DNA of 14,412 nucleotides from Candidatus Sulfopaludibacter sp. SbA3 (GCA_945861845.1 CAMAWS010000021.1:1-14412); one strand, 5' to 3'; numbered from the stretch's first letter, positions 1-6,898 are shown. Notes: generated by a model not told the origin, from the sequence alone. Translations and numbers: made by a program.

Positions 1-354
1 TGATTTTCCGGTTTTCCGGCTTTCAAACCTCCTGGGATAAACATCATCTCGCCCACGGAAGAGCGAGCGAAAGAGCCGGATTTTGGCGTCTGCTGCGGAG
101 TGTTGATGAACCAAATTCGTTTCTAGGAGCATGTGCGATTCGCTGAGAATACTACACTCACTTAGGCCGATGCGCCGCCGCGCCCGCCAGTTGACAGCGA
201 CGAAGCGATGGACCCTCTATGACTTATCTGATCGCCAAATTGTTCAGAGCATGGAAATTCCCGTGTGGAATACTCGTTCCGGTTTGGCGCTTGCCGGTGG
301 AGGTTCCCTGCCGCTGCTAACGATTCAGCTCGATGCGCGGGGAAGTTGGTGTGG
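1..354. other. Stretch with no recognisable gene
   Basis: I see no protein that I recognise on either strand. Short open frames on both strands overlap one another and have low-complexity, arginine- and serine-rich translations typical of out-of-frame reading. No tRNA, array or clear terminator is visible. It lies just downstream of the minus-strand toxin gene, so it may be decayed accessory DNA. Confidence 0.5.
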
Positions 355-837
355 TCAACCCTGGTCGGCCAGACGTCGCCGCAGTTTGTCCACGAGGTCC
401 GCGGAGACATAAAAGTTTGTCAGGGCAATCCGAGCCAAAGCTGATTCAAAGTCGACAAGCCTGCGTTTGTGAGCTTCGGCCAAGACACCCAAAGTACCCG
501 TGATTTTCAGGTGTCTGCGCTCCGCCTCAACGCGCCCCGCCCAATCGTCGATCAACAGACGGTCTGAGTGAATGGAGAGTGCAAGGGCGATAGCGGCGCG
601 TTCGCCGGGATCGAGCTTTTCGTTCAGAGGTGGATCAAATATTGGGTCCGGACGGCTCTGGAACCAGTCCGGCGGCTGCTTCATCCAAGAGCTAACCGCT
701 TCCGGCGCACTGTCGCTCTTCAGTTCCTCAGATACTGTTTGCGGGACGAGCACTGAACCGTAGAGAGTATGAAGAATGTCCACCGCCTCGATGAGGACCA
801 GATAATGAATTGGTCCAGTGTCTGCGACGACTATCAC
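355..837 (-). CDS. DUF3368 / PIN-like toxin of a toxin-antitoxin pair
   Basis: This is a 160-residue protein of the DUF3368 group, relatives of VapC-type PIN-domain ribonucleases. The N-terminus carries the PIN signature VADTGPIHYL with Asp6. Further acidic residues sit where PIN metal ligands are expected: Glu38 in VSEEL, Glu79 in LDPGERAAIALA, and Asp97/Asp98 in LLIDDWAGR. The start is GTG at 837, overlapping the antitoxin stop as GTGA, so the two genes are translationally coupled. Family knowledge suggests cleavage of RNA in the cytoplasm, neutralised by the partner encoded just upstream. No truncation or frameshift is visible and the length is normal for the family. The RNA target is unknown. 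The family call is firm, and activity is inferred. Confidence 0.85.
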   Translation of the reverse strand: MIVVADTGPIHYLVLIEAVDILHTLYGSVLVPQTVSEELKSDSAPEAVSSWMKQPPDWFQSRPDPIFDPPLNEKLDPGERAAIALALSIHSDRLLIDDWAGRVEAERRHLKITGTLGVLAEAHKRRLVDFESALARIALTNFYVSADLVDKLRRRLADQG

Positions 838-1124
838 TCGGATCGTTCGTTTTCGGAACCCCTTCCTAGATCGTCTAGTGTAGCCAGGTCTTGTTCGAAA
901 TCTTCGATCGTGTACTTCTCGATCTTGTGTTCCTTTAAGAGCGCATCAAGTTCGTAGCGGGACGAAATACCCAAGAGTGTGCGGAGTTCGTAGCCTGTCA
1001 TGCGACGCTGGCGATAGGCGTCAAGCGCGAGCGCTTCGAGGGCTGCCCGAGATGGTTCTTGTCCAGGCGGGATCAGTGGCACGGCGAATTCGTCAGGTAC
1101 AGAAATGGTGATTTCCATTGACAC
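834..1124 (-). CDS. UPF0175-family antitoxin
   Basis: This is a 96-residue protein. Its middle has the UPF0175 pattern: an ALDAYRQRRMTGYELRTLLG segment followed by SRYELDALLKEHKI and an acidic YTIEDFEQDLATLDDL tail. This family usually precedes DUF3368/PIN-like toxins, and that is the arrangement here: antitoxin first, toxin second, with a 4-nt GTGA overlap. The central part probably forms a helix-turn-helix-like fold that binds the operon promoter, and the C-terminal part probably binds the toxin; both are inference. The GTG start at 1124 gives MSMEITISVP. The ATG two codons later (1118) is an equally plausible start. No strong ribosome binding site is close to either. Confidence 0.8.
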   Translation of the reverse strand: MSMEITISVPDEFAVPLIPPGQEPSRAALEALALDAYRQRRMTGYELRTLLGISSRYELDALLKEHKIEKYTIEDFEQDLATLDDLGRGSENERSE

Positions 1125-1528
1125 AAGTTACCACAGAATCTCCTTGCAGCTGCGGCGTCGGTTCAGGGACGGTACGCAGCCAAACCTTGGTTAATCGCTT
1201 GGTAGAGGAAATCGAGAAGGCATGCAATGCTTCGAAGATTGTGCATTGGGCGGTGGAATCAGGTTGTGCACGTCATGCCGGTAAACGTGATTTCGAGCCG
1301 CATCTATGCACAAGTGCCTCCACCCATTTGGCACGATCAGTTTGCACAACGGCACGTCAAACAGCTTTACATTGCAAGCGCACAGAACCTGCAAAGGAAC
1401 TTCCGGAAGCAAGGACCCTCATTTCTACAACTTGCTACTGCACGTGGAGAGCTTTGATTTAGTCCCACGAGGCTCCATTGATGGAACGGGAGTCAACTAT
1501 GATTCTAGCAAGTGGATAACTCGCGGGG

Positions 1529-1574
1529 CGACCCGGCTCGCAGCGCGTGCCAATTTTTTCAGTTAGCCGGGTCG
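1529..1574. repeat. Perfect 10-bp inverted repeat with 26-nt spacer
   Basis: CGACCCGGCT at 1529-1538 is matched exactly by AGCCGGGTCG at 1565-1574. The 26-nt spacer contains a run of T, so the T tract lies in the loop and not after the stem, which argues against a simple intrinsic terminator. It could be a regulatory hairpin, or the ends of a deleted small element. Confidence 0.6.
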
Positions 1575-1798
1575 GCAACTTGACGGAAACCAAGACTTCC
1601 CAGGACCGGACTTCTGGGGTCTTTAAGGCAGTTCTACGAGTAGCCGACTTCTCAGGAGTTGATGGCACGTTCGCCCATGCAAGACTAAACGTTATCCCGG
1701 CACGGCGCGAGGATTTGGCGACATCTCGGGCGATCGAGAAGACAATTGCCTTTTAATAGCGCAGGTTTGGCATTTATTGCCATAGCGCAGATTCATTC

Positions 1799-1802
1799 AG
1801 GA
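1799..1802 (+). promoter_or_regulatory. Ribosome binding site for the cyclase-like gene
   Basis: AGGA lies 6 nt before the ATG at 1809. This supports starting the protein at MQTKKRLIAIGD and not 21 codons earlier, where the upstream residues look non-homologous. Confidence 0.5.
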
Positions 1803-1808
1803 TTCGAG

Positions 1809-2399
1809 ATGCAAACCAAGAAACGGTTGATCGCAATTGGTGACGTGGTAGGTTTCAAAAACTTGCTTACGGACATTGGCACGTCGAAACTGTCATCTAG
1901 CTATGCTGACTTAATTTCGCACGCCAAGAGCATTACACCTCGTACGAAGGGGATGTGTTTTATGGTGGCCAGTGACACGATTTTAGTTGCGAGCGCCCGC
2001 ATTGAGAATGCCGAACATCACGACCGGCTATCGACGTTTTTCAGTGTAGTAGCCAGAATCTTTATCCGCGGTCTTGAAAAGGGATTTCCAATGCGCATAG
2101 GAATGGCATATGGGGAAACAGTTGTGCGACCGGACTCAGGCCTTTATTTGGGCGATCCGATCCTGCGGGCCTATCGCATGCAAGAATGCGAGGAACGGAT
2201 CGGATGTGCGCTTGATCCATCATGTTTCGATGTTCCACTGAAGTTACCCATTGTTCAGTTCGATAAGTCCCGCGGTTGCTGGACAGGGATGGTGGTTGAA
2301 TATGATGTCCCGCTGAAATCTAAATGTTCTAACGTCGCGACGAGGTGGTCGGCGAATAGGAATTTTAAACGCGGTGAGCCGTGTATGGATGCGGCATAA
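1809..2399 (+). CDS. Divergent class III nucleotidyl-cyclase-like protein
   Basis: This is a 196-residue single-domain protein resembling the bacterial 'DILGFK'-type relatives of class III adenylate/guanylate cyclases. Visible motifs in order: IAIGDVVGFKNLL at residues 8-20, with the first candidate metal-binding Asp12; VASDTILVAS near 53-62, with the second Asp56; then FPMRIGMAYGETVV and LYLGDPILRAYRMQE, corresponding to the later catalytic-core strands and the G-x-x-x-xRAY helix. Both metal-site aspartates are kept, so activity is possible; substrate and product are unknown. There is no membrane segment, so it is probably cytoplasmic. The AGGA-supported start removes an unrelated N-terminal extension. 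It sits alone between a toxin-antitoxin pair and an IS91 element. The last ~20 residues (after VPLKSK) look unlike the domain and run up to the element boundary, so the native C-terminus may have been changed. A link to cyclic-nucleotide phage defence is possible, but no effector is visible. Confidence 0.6.
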   Translation: MQTKKRLIAIGDVVGFKNLLTDIGTSKLSSSYADLISHAKSITPRTKGMCFMVASDTILVASARIENAEHHDRLSTFFSVVARIFIRGLEKGFPMRIGMAYGETVVRPDSGLYLGDPILRAYRMQECEERIGCALDPSCFDVPLKLPIVQFDKSRGCWTGMVVEYDVPLKSKCSNVATRWSANRNFKRGEPCMDAA

Positions 2400-2417
2400 T
2401 GGGTCTTATGTAAACCT

Positions 2418-2443
2418 CGCGCGCGGCCACAGGCCGTCGCGCG
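2418..2443 (-). repeat. GC-rich hairpin, probable terIS of the IS91-type element
   Basis: CGCGCGCGGCC (2418-2428) pairs with GGCCG-T-CGCGCG (2432-2443): an 11-bp stem with one bulged T at 2437 and an ACA loop. There is no T tract after it in the direction of transposase transcription. A hairpin near the 3' terminus is a known feature of IS91-family termination ends, and its place downstream of the transposase fits that role. Confidence 0.5.
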
Positions 2444-2541
2444 GGGGATTTAAGGCAAGATTTCTCGGGCAGGCGGCGGATTCAAGGCAATATCCCGTGT
2501 GGCGGAGACACACCTATGCCGTTGCGTTTTTACGGCGGTAT

Positions 2542-3777
2542 TCAGAATGAGTCCATCTGGCAATTGTAGTTGGAGGCGGCGGGCGCCAGAGGCGGGGCGC
2601 GGGAGGGGAGGCCAAGACACTCCAGAATTTGTTGTGCCGTATCGGGTGGATGAATTGCGGCAAGAATTTTCATAAGGCCACCGCAGCGTTCACATTGCAA
2701 AACATCAACCAGGAAAACCCTTTTCATCAATTCAGACCACGTATAGTCGCGTCGGCGCGCAGACTGCGGCTTCAGGGGTGCGGCCTCCGTTTCAACATTC
2801 GCTGTTGCGGAGTGTTCAAGCAAAAGCGCCGGGGTGGGACCGATTTCAGTGGGATGTTCATCGGCTCTTGGAATGATCAGTGGTCTCCATGCGGCAGCCG
2901 GGCCAAGGATCCCGTGGTAGCGAGTGAGATGCGCGCGGGGCGCGGGCGTCAGGACCGCAAGCTTGGATATGAAATCCTGCTGCTCGAAGATGACGGCGCT
3001 GGTTCCGTCACGCCACGGACGTTTCAAATTGTAAAGGAGGCGGCCGTCGGGGAGCGCCGACAAACGTTCCGTAGCCACGGCGGGACGGGCTGCATAGCGA
3101 ATCAGCCTTTCCAGGCGCATCCGGTCGCGGGCCTCAATACAGATGTTGGCATGCACACTGAAGCCGGAAACCATGGCGCAGCGTGGGCTCTGGAAGGCAT
3201 CCATGCTGTCTCCGTCGATTTGATCTCCCAGGCGCACGACGCCATGACCGGCATTGGAACCGACAGCAATCCTGCGCCGTACGGAGCTGGCCAGCAGAGC
3301 GGCCATCCCCGGATCATCCTGAGACAAGGGATCTGCTTGTTGAGGGTCCGCCTCCGTTCCAAAGCCTCTCCGCTCCAACAACGATTGAACGCGCTGACTC
3401 ACAAGCGTTGTCAGCTGGTGGACGTCCTTATCTTCAGGCGCCGGCAATTGGTAAAACTCAGGACGGCCATCCTCGCCGGCGGCGTAAACGCCGTCAATGA
3501 CCATGCAGTGGAAATGTAAATTGCAATTCAGGGCATCTCCGAAGCGTTGAATAAACGTCACGGCGCCGCACTGCGGGGAGCGAAGGCGCAGCCGTTCCTG
3601 CGCGCGTCGGCGCAATTCTCCAAATAGAGCGCGAATGAAAACGTTCAGGACAGCGCTGGTGAGGCGCGCGTCGTACGCCAGACGGTAGCGCAGAGCGAAG
3701 GGCAGCGACAGGACCCACTGCCGCACCGGCACGATCGGAATTACGCCGTCCACCAGATGCGCTGCAGTCTCTGTCAT
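2542..3777 (-). pseudogene. IS91-family transposase, C-terminal part (catalytic and C-terminal domains)
   Basis: The open frame gives 411 residues from an ATG at 3777 that was originally an internal Met of the transposase (CGGRRM-TETAAHLVDG). It holds the catalytic part: TFIQRFGDALNCNLHFHCMV with the HUH-type His88-x-His90; RLIRYAARP with candidate nucleophile Tyr228; the YHGILGP motif; and a C-terminal YTWSELMKRVFLVDVLQCERCGG segment with a Cys pair, typical of this IS91 branch. The N-terminal zinc domain lies upstream in another frame because a 46-bp repeat is inserted at 3778-3823. Intact, the protein would have been about 502 residues. Without the Cys-rich DNA-binding region this piece is unlikely to transpose the element, though it may still be translated from its ATG. 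Confidence 0.85.
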
Positions 3778-4096
3778 TTCTTGATGGCTGCGCCCTATCG
3801 GGCTTGCATTCGCAGCCGCTCATCCGCCTTCCACCACAGGACGCACACCAAACCCTTCCTTTGCACGAAAACGGCAAAAGCCTGTCGTGTCCGCAGTCCT
3901 GGCAATGAAGGCGCAGGAAACCCCGCGCAAGAATTCCGCACTCCAAGAAGGCACGAAATTCTTTTTCAACAAATCGCGGGACCGGCCGGTCGCGTTCCTG
4001 CTGTCTGGCGAGGAAAGTTTCCAGTTGTTCCGCGACGACCTGATACAGCACTGTCGTTTCCGGATTGCGCGGCCGATACGAAACGTCGATAGCCAC
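3494..4096 (-). pseudogene. IS91-family transposase, N-terminal zinc-domain part, frameshifted
   Basis: Only 3821-4096 is genuine transposase sequence. It starts at GTG 4096 (MAIDVSYRPRNPETTVLYQV), includes VEKEFRAFLECGILARGFLR, and then the N-terminal zinc-binding cluster Cys65-x2-Cys68, Cys78, Cys84-x2-Cys87, ending CGGRRM at residue 92. From there the frame reads into the repeat (SGCECKPDRAQPSR) and continues out of frame through the catalytic domain to a TGA at 3494. Deleting 46 bp joins RRM to TETAAHLVDG and restores one continuous IS91-type transposase. No in-frame ATG lies closely upstream, so GTG is the likely original start. Confidence 0.85.
3778..3823 (-). repeat. Dispersed hairpin repeat, copy A (short form, inside the transposase)
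   Basis: A 46-bp copy read on the minus strand begins ATGAGCGGCTGCG and ends CATCAAGAA, directly before the native ATGACA of the transposase. Arms GGCTGCG and CGCAGCC pair perfectly, and an inner GCCC-GATA-GGGC stem-loop sits between them. ATGA is found at both boundaries, which could be a 4-bp target duplication or a target preference. The insertion breaks the frame (46 is not a multiple of 3) within a motif conserved in this transposase family. Confidence 0.9.
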
Positions 4097-4198
4097 GAAG
4101 GCTTGGCATGATGCAAGCTGGCACGCTATTCACGACGTAACATCCTCAGCAACATGCGCGAACCGCGACTGGAAAAATCCGTCTCGACAGCGATTACA

Positions 4199-4216
4199 TT
4201 GTCGCGATTGTCGCGA
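4199..4216. repeat. Tandem 9-bp repeat TTGTCGCGA x2
   Basis: TTGTCGCGA occurs twice without a gap, at 4199-4207 and 4208-4216, about 100 bases upstream of the transposase start. It could be part of the replication-origin end of the IS91-type element. The role is not demonstrated. Confidence 0.45.
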
Positions 4217-4407
4217 GTTTGCCGATTTTTATCCGCTGGGGACATGCTAATTATTCCCCGAAACGCCGGAGTATTACCGACCCAATCTCAGTTCCTGAGT
4301 GTGCGGCCCGGAAAACGCCGCATCTCCGATTTCGGTCGCTGTGGGCGCTGTGGGCCTGAGTATAGTGTTTGCCGGACGGCTGTGAGAGAATCCCGGTTCA
4401 CAACTTT

Positions 4408-4411
4408 GGAG
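4408..4411 (+). promoter_or_regulatory. Ribosome binding site deciding the start at 4417
   Basis: GGAG lies 5 nt before ATG 4417, immediately ahead of a typical signal-peptide start (MLKSLLVAALFAAALS). This favours 4417 over the in-frame ATG at 4369. Confidence 0.6.
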
Positions 4412-4416
4412 TGTCC

Positions 4417-4917
4417 ATGCTGAAGTCTCTGCTCGTTGCGGCACTCTTTGCCGCAGCACTATCCGAAAAAACCGTCGAATCGGGGATCATTGTCGGTTCA
4501 GTAGATCCACCCGGTTCGTTGACAGTTTCCGAGCCCCTGCAAATCGTCCTGCTCTCACCGCCATACGTGGAGTTGTGGGAGGGCGATCTCCAGAAGAGGC
4601 TCGACTCATACTGGGAACGCTACAAGCCGGCGTTTGCCCAGAACAAGGAGTACTTCACGGAAATCTCTCGAATGGCATACCTCGATTCCATACAGTTTGT
4701 CGTTAACCGGATTCGCCGCGACCTTCGCGAAGGAGCTGCCGCATTCATTCGGCAGAGTTCAAGCGAAGGCCGTTTCGAATTCAAAGACGTTCCGTTCGGC
4801 GACTACAAGGTCATTGCCATGGGGCGAGCAAGCGGCCAGAATTTCATCTGGCAGGAACCCATAGCCGTCCAAAGCTCCATACCCCAGTTTATCGAGCTCA
4901 AATCACGTCTCCCGTGA
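4417..4917 (+). CDS. Exported protein of unknown function with a carboxypeptidase-regulatory-like fold
   Basis: A 166-residue protein starts with a hydrophobic signal sequence (MLKSLLVAALFAAALS), so it is probably periplasmic or outer-membrane associated. After the signal comes GIIVGSVDPPGSL, and near the C-terminus GRFEFKDVPFGDYKVIAMGR; together these resemble the strands of carboxypeptidase-regulatory or transthyretin-like beta domains. Between them lies a charged, aromatic, probably helical insert (residues ~58-115: LQKRLDSYWERYKPAF through IRRDLREG). The start is fixed by GGAG at 4408-4411 and the signal peptide. The stop overlaps the lpxB start as GTGA, so the two are translationally coupled. 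That suggests expression with lipid A synthesis but does not define a function. I do not recognise a named family. Confidence 0.7.
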   Translation: MLKSLLVAALFAAALSEKTVESGIIVGSVDPPGSLTVSEPLQIVLLSPPYVELWEGDLQKRLDSYWERYKPAFAQNKEYFTEISRMAYLDSIQFVVNRIRRDLREGAAAFIRQSSSEGRFEFKDVPFGDYKVIAMGRASGQNFIWQEPIAVQSSIPQFIELKSRLP

Positions 4918-6047
4918 GTTCTCACCGGTTCCTGATGGTTGCAGGAGAAGCCTCCGGCGATATGTATGGCGTCGAGGTCGCGCGCGCGCTCCGCCAGAAA
5001 TTTCCCGGCTGCCGTCTTTACGGCCTTGGCGGGCAACGCATGCGTGACGCCGGCGTCGAACTTGAAGGCGACATCCGGAACACTGCTGTCGTCGGACCTT
5101 TTGAAGTCATTACGCACCTGGGCAGCCTGTACCGGGTGTTCCGCAGACTGTCCGAGAGAGTCGAAGAAGAACCCCCGACCGCAGCCATATTGATCGACTT
5201 CCCCGATTTCAACCTTCGCCTCGCAAAACGTCTCAAGGAAGCCGGTACTCCGGTGATCTACTACATCAGTCCACAGGTGTGGGCGTGGCGCGAGGGCCGC
5301 GTGAAACAGATTCGCAATCTTGTAGACAAGATGCTGGTGATTTTCCCATTCGAAGAGGAACTGTACCGGCGAGCGGGCGTCAACGTCGAGTTCGTTGGAC
5401 ACCCGCTGATTGACATGGTTCGGCCGACCATGACCAAGGAGGAATTTTGCCGCCGCCATCATCTCGATGCCGGAAAACCAATCGTTGCGTTGCTTCCGGG
5501 AAGCCGCCGCAAGGAAGTCCGTTACATTCTGCCGACGATCTGTGAGGCCGTAGACCGAATTCGCTCCGCAAAGCCGGACACTCAATTCGTTCTGCCGATG
5601 GCGCCGGGCCTGGACCGGCAGCTTCTGGACAAGATTATCCAGGGCCGCAAGATCACCATCGTTACCAACGAGACCTACGATGCGGTCCGATACGCCCGCG
5701 CGGCCATTGTTGCCAGCGGCACAGCGACGCTGGAGACCGCACTGCTCGGGACACCGGAAGTCATCGTCTACCGCATCTCCGCGGCGACATGGTTTCTTGG
5801 AAAATTTCTGCTGAAAGTACGGCTGTTCGGAATTGTGAACATCATTCTGGGCGAAGAAGTCGTCCCAGAGCTTTTTCAAGACAAATTCACGCCGGAAGCG
5901 GTCGCCAAAACCACTATGAAACTGATGGATGACGTCTGGCTTCAGTCAAGAATCCGCGGGAACTATGAACAACTGCGCAGACAGCTTGGGAATGGAAAGG
6001 TAGCAAACCGGGTCGTTCAGGCCGTTTCGGACGTCATTACTGGATAG
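4914..6047 (+). CDS. lpxB: Lipid-A-disaccharide synthase
   Basis: A 377-residue GT19 glycosyltransferase, the family's usual length. It joins UDP-2,3-diacylglucosamine and 2,3-diacylglucosamine 1-phosphate to form lipid A disaccharide at the inner face of the cytoplasmic membrane. Recognisable motifs: GEASGD at 11-16, AILIDFPDFNLRLAKRLK, YYISPQVWAWREGRVKQI, FPFEEELYRRAGV, FVGHPLID, LLPGSRRKEV, and SGTATLETALLGTPEVIVYR near the C-terminus. The GTG start at 4914 overlaps the upstream stop. The gene shows the organism makes an outer membrane with lipid A. Its last codons and TAG stop (6037-6047) lie in sequence homologous to the far end of dispersed repeat copy B, so the extreme C-terminus may have been shaped by that repeat. 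No other lpx genes are nearby. Confidence 0.95.
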   Translation: MSSHRFLMVAGEASGDMYGVEVARALRQKFPGCRLYGLGGQRMRDAGVELEGDIRNTAVVGPFEVITHLGSLYRVFRRLSERVEEEPPTAAILIDFPDFNLRLAKRLKEAGTPVIYYISPQVWAWREGRVKQIRNLVDKMLVIFPFEEELYRRAGVNVEFVGHPLIDMVRPTMTKEEFCRRHHLDAGKPIVALLPGSRRKEVRYILPTICEAVDRIRSAKPDTQFVLPMAPGLDRQLLDKIIQGRKITIVTNETYDAVRYARAAIVASGTATLETALLGTPEVIVYRISAATWFLGKFLLKVRLFGIVNIILGEEVVPELFQDKFTPEAVAKTTMKLMDDVWLQSRIRGNYEQLRRQLGNGKVANRVVQAVSDVITG

Positions 6048-6120
6048 CCACGCCCTTTGCCTTAGGTTTCGCGCTATCGCGCTCACGCTTCGCGTCGGGC
6101 TTGCATTCGCAGCCGCTCAT
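6037..6120 (-). repeat. Dispersed hairpin repeat, copy B (long form)
   Basis: An 84-bp long-form copy fills the whole gap between the convergent ends of lpxB and the anti-sigma gene. Read on minus it starts ATGAGCGGCTGCG, directly at the anti-sigma stop (TGATG), and ends ATCCAGTAA inside the lpxB tail. Its distal arm, CGTGGCT, still pairs with GGCTGCG in minus-strand RNA through G-U wobbles. ATGA also flanks the far end (6034-6037). The frame from its ATG is open for 27 codons and stops exactly at its end. Confidence 0.85.
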
Positions 6121-6836
6121 CAGCTCCGTACATCAACAAACGAAAGGATAATCCTCGATGCTACGGGCTTACCAAAAGCCGTGGCGGGCGTGAACTGTGC
6201 GTAGTACAACATTTCACTGATTCTGCGGGTTACTTCCGGACTTTGCGGGCCCGAGAGTATCTCGTAATCGATAACCTGCCCTTTGTCGCTTACGTGCGTC
6301 TCAATCGTCAGCGGTTGACCGAGATTCTGAGCCTCGTTCGCGAATCGGACCATTGTGGGATTGGTCGTTCGCACGGGCTTGAACAAAGCAAAAATGGGCG
6401 ATTCCAATTGCTCCTGCGCCAGCACAGTCGTATTCGAGACCAGGCCGCTGAGTAACACGCCGAAGAAAAGAATTGTGAGTGAAACCCCCATGACTGCGGG
6501 TATCGCGACTGGCCGCAGGAGATTTGCCAGCCGAGTCTCCAGCGATTCCAGCCTGTTGCTGTTGCGAGCCTGCGAAAGCTTGATCCGCGTATCAAGTTCA
6601 AGGTCTGCAGGCGGCGCGGGACGTTCCATGCTCAAAAGCAGGTTTTTTACAGAAATGAAAGCCTGCAATTGACGTTGGCAGGCTTCGCATTCCGACAAAT
6701 GAATTTGCAGCCGGTTGGATTCTTCTCGTGAGGCCATCGAATCGATGAACGGACTCATGATTTTTTGCGCGGCTGAACAATCCAGCCTTGCAGCAGGCCG
6801 GAGGATCGCAAGCGCGCCGCGACAAACCCTGCTCAT
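6120..6836 (-). CDS. Zinc-finger anti-sigma factor with one membrane segment and a TonB-like periplasmic tail
   Basis: A 238-residue protein. The N-terminal cytoplasmic part has a complete zinc anti-sigma signature: Cys20-x25-His46-x3-Cys50-x2-Cys53 (HLSECEAC). A short linker with a likely amphipathic helix (SNRLESLETRLANLLRP) leads to one membrane segment at about residues 110-133 (VAIPAVMGVSLTILFFGVLL). The periplasmic C-terminus (~165-238) resembles a TonB/TolA-like C-terminal domain: KGQVIDYEILSGPQSPEVTR, then ISEMLYYAQFTPATAFGKPV. It should bind and silence the sigma factor encoded just upstream and release it on an envelope signal; this is inference from the family. The start at 6836 is preferred because of AGGGG at 6843-6847 and because the next Met would lose Cys20. 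Confidence 0.85.
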   Translation of the reverse strand: MSRVCRGALAILRPAARLDCSAAQKIMSPFIDSMASREESNRLQIHLSECEACQRQLQAFISVKNLLLSMERPAPPADLELDTRIKLSQARNSNRLESLETRLANLLRPVAIPAVMGVSLTILFFGVLLSGLVSNTTVLAQEQLESPIFALFKPVRTTNPTMVRFANEAQNLGQPLTIETHVSDKGQVIDYEILSGPQSPEVTRRISEMLYYAQFTPATAFGKPVASRIILSFVDVRS

Positions 6837-6898
6837 AGTGAACCCCTGTTACCTATACTTGATTGCTGCGCCCCGGGCTTGCATTCGCAGCCGCTCAT
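6833..6898 (-). CDS. Possible 21-codon small frame bridging the sigma and anti-sigma genes
   Basis: Read from the repeat's own ATG (6898), the frame gives MSGCECKPGAQQSSIGNRGS plus one Leu, then TGA. Its ATG overlaps the sigma-factor stop as ATGA, and its TGA overlaps the anti-sigma ATG as ATGA, so ribosomes could pass through all three without a gap. The first eight residues come from the dispersed repeat and recur in every copy. Codon evidence for selection is minimal, because the repeat is conserved at the DNA level. It may be fortuitous, a translational-coupling spacer, or a microprotein with a CxC motif. Confidence 0.2.
   Translation of the reverse strand: MSGCECKPGAQQSSIGNRGSL
6843..6847 (-). 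promoter_or_regulatory. Ribosome binding site of the anti-sigma gene
   Basis: AGGGG on the minus strand lies 6 nt before ATG 6836. It is just outside the conserved part of repeat copy C and supports the chosen start, which keeps the zinc ligand Cys20. Confidence 0.55.
6855..6898 (-). repeat. Dispersed hairpin repeat, copy C (short form, between sigma and anti-sigma genes)
   Basis: A 44-bp copy begins ATGAGCGGCTGCG, with its TGA serving as the sigma-factor stop codon. The distal part, GCGCAGCAATCAAG, keeps six of seven outer stem pairs, but the inner GATA loop is reduced by 3 bp. It occupies most of the 58-nt gap between two genes that in most genomes are closely coupled. Confidence 0.85.

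Larger units (their letters stand above)
1125..1808. other. Long poorly coding stretch upstream of the cyclase-like gene
   Basis: About 680 bases with only short overlapping open frames on both strands, none with a recognisable domain. It contains a perfect 10-bp inverted repeat at 1529-1574. It must hold the promoters of the minus-strand toxin-antitoxin pair and of the plus-strand cyclase-like gene, but I cannot identify them convincingly. It may be the remains of lost accessory genes, including a possible partner of the cyclase-like gene. Confidence 0.45.
2411..4260 (-). mobile_element. IS91-family insertion sequence (inactivated), approximate ends
   Basis: This is a single-gene element encoding an IS91-type HUH (Y2) transposase on the minus strand, split by a 46-bp repeat insertion at 3778-3823. 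IS91 elements lack terminal inverted repeats and do not duplicate their target, so the ends are inferred. The terminus end probably lies just beyond the strong GC-rich hairpin at 2418-2443. The origin end lies somewhere upstream of 4096, perhaps near the tandem repeat at 4199-4216. The boundaries could be off by tens of bases or more. It lies directly against the 3' end of the cyclase-like gene. Confidence 0.6.
4097..4416. other. Upstream part of the IS element and leader of the exported-protein gene
   Basis: No gene is recognised here. The left part (to about 4220-4260) is probably the non-coding 5' end of the IS91-type element. The right part should contain the promoter of the plus-strand gene at 4417. 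A TATAGT at 4361-4366 is a possible -10 box, but no matching -35 is convincing. Confidence 0.4.

Noticed and set aside
1809..2399. A complete Pycsar-type defence system
   Set aside because: Only a cyclase-like protein is present. No TIR, membrane or nuclease effector is adjacent, so the system cannot be claimed.
2341..2420. Group II intron domain V-like GAGCCGTGT segment near the end of the cyclase-like gene
   Set aside because: The short match lacks the paired stem and the downstream bases of a domain V, and no intron reverse transcriptase is present.
2629..3519. 296-codon plus-strand open frame
   Set aside because: It lies wholly antisense to the IS91 transposase, and its translation shows no recognisable domain. 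The minus-strand reading has clear HUH transposase motifs.
4803..5879. 358-codon minus-strand open frame
   Set aside because: It is antisense to lpxB, which has all family motifs; the long shadow frame follows from codon bias in GC-rich DNA.
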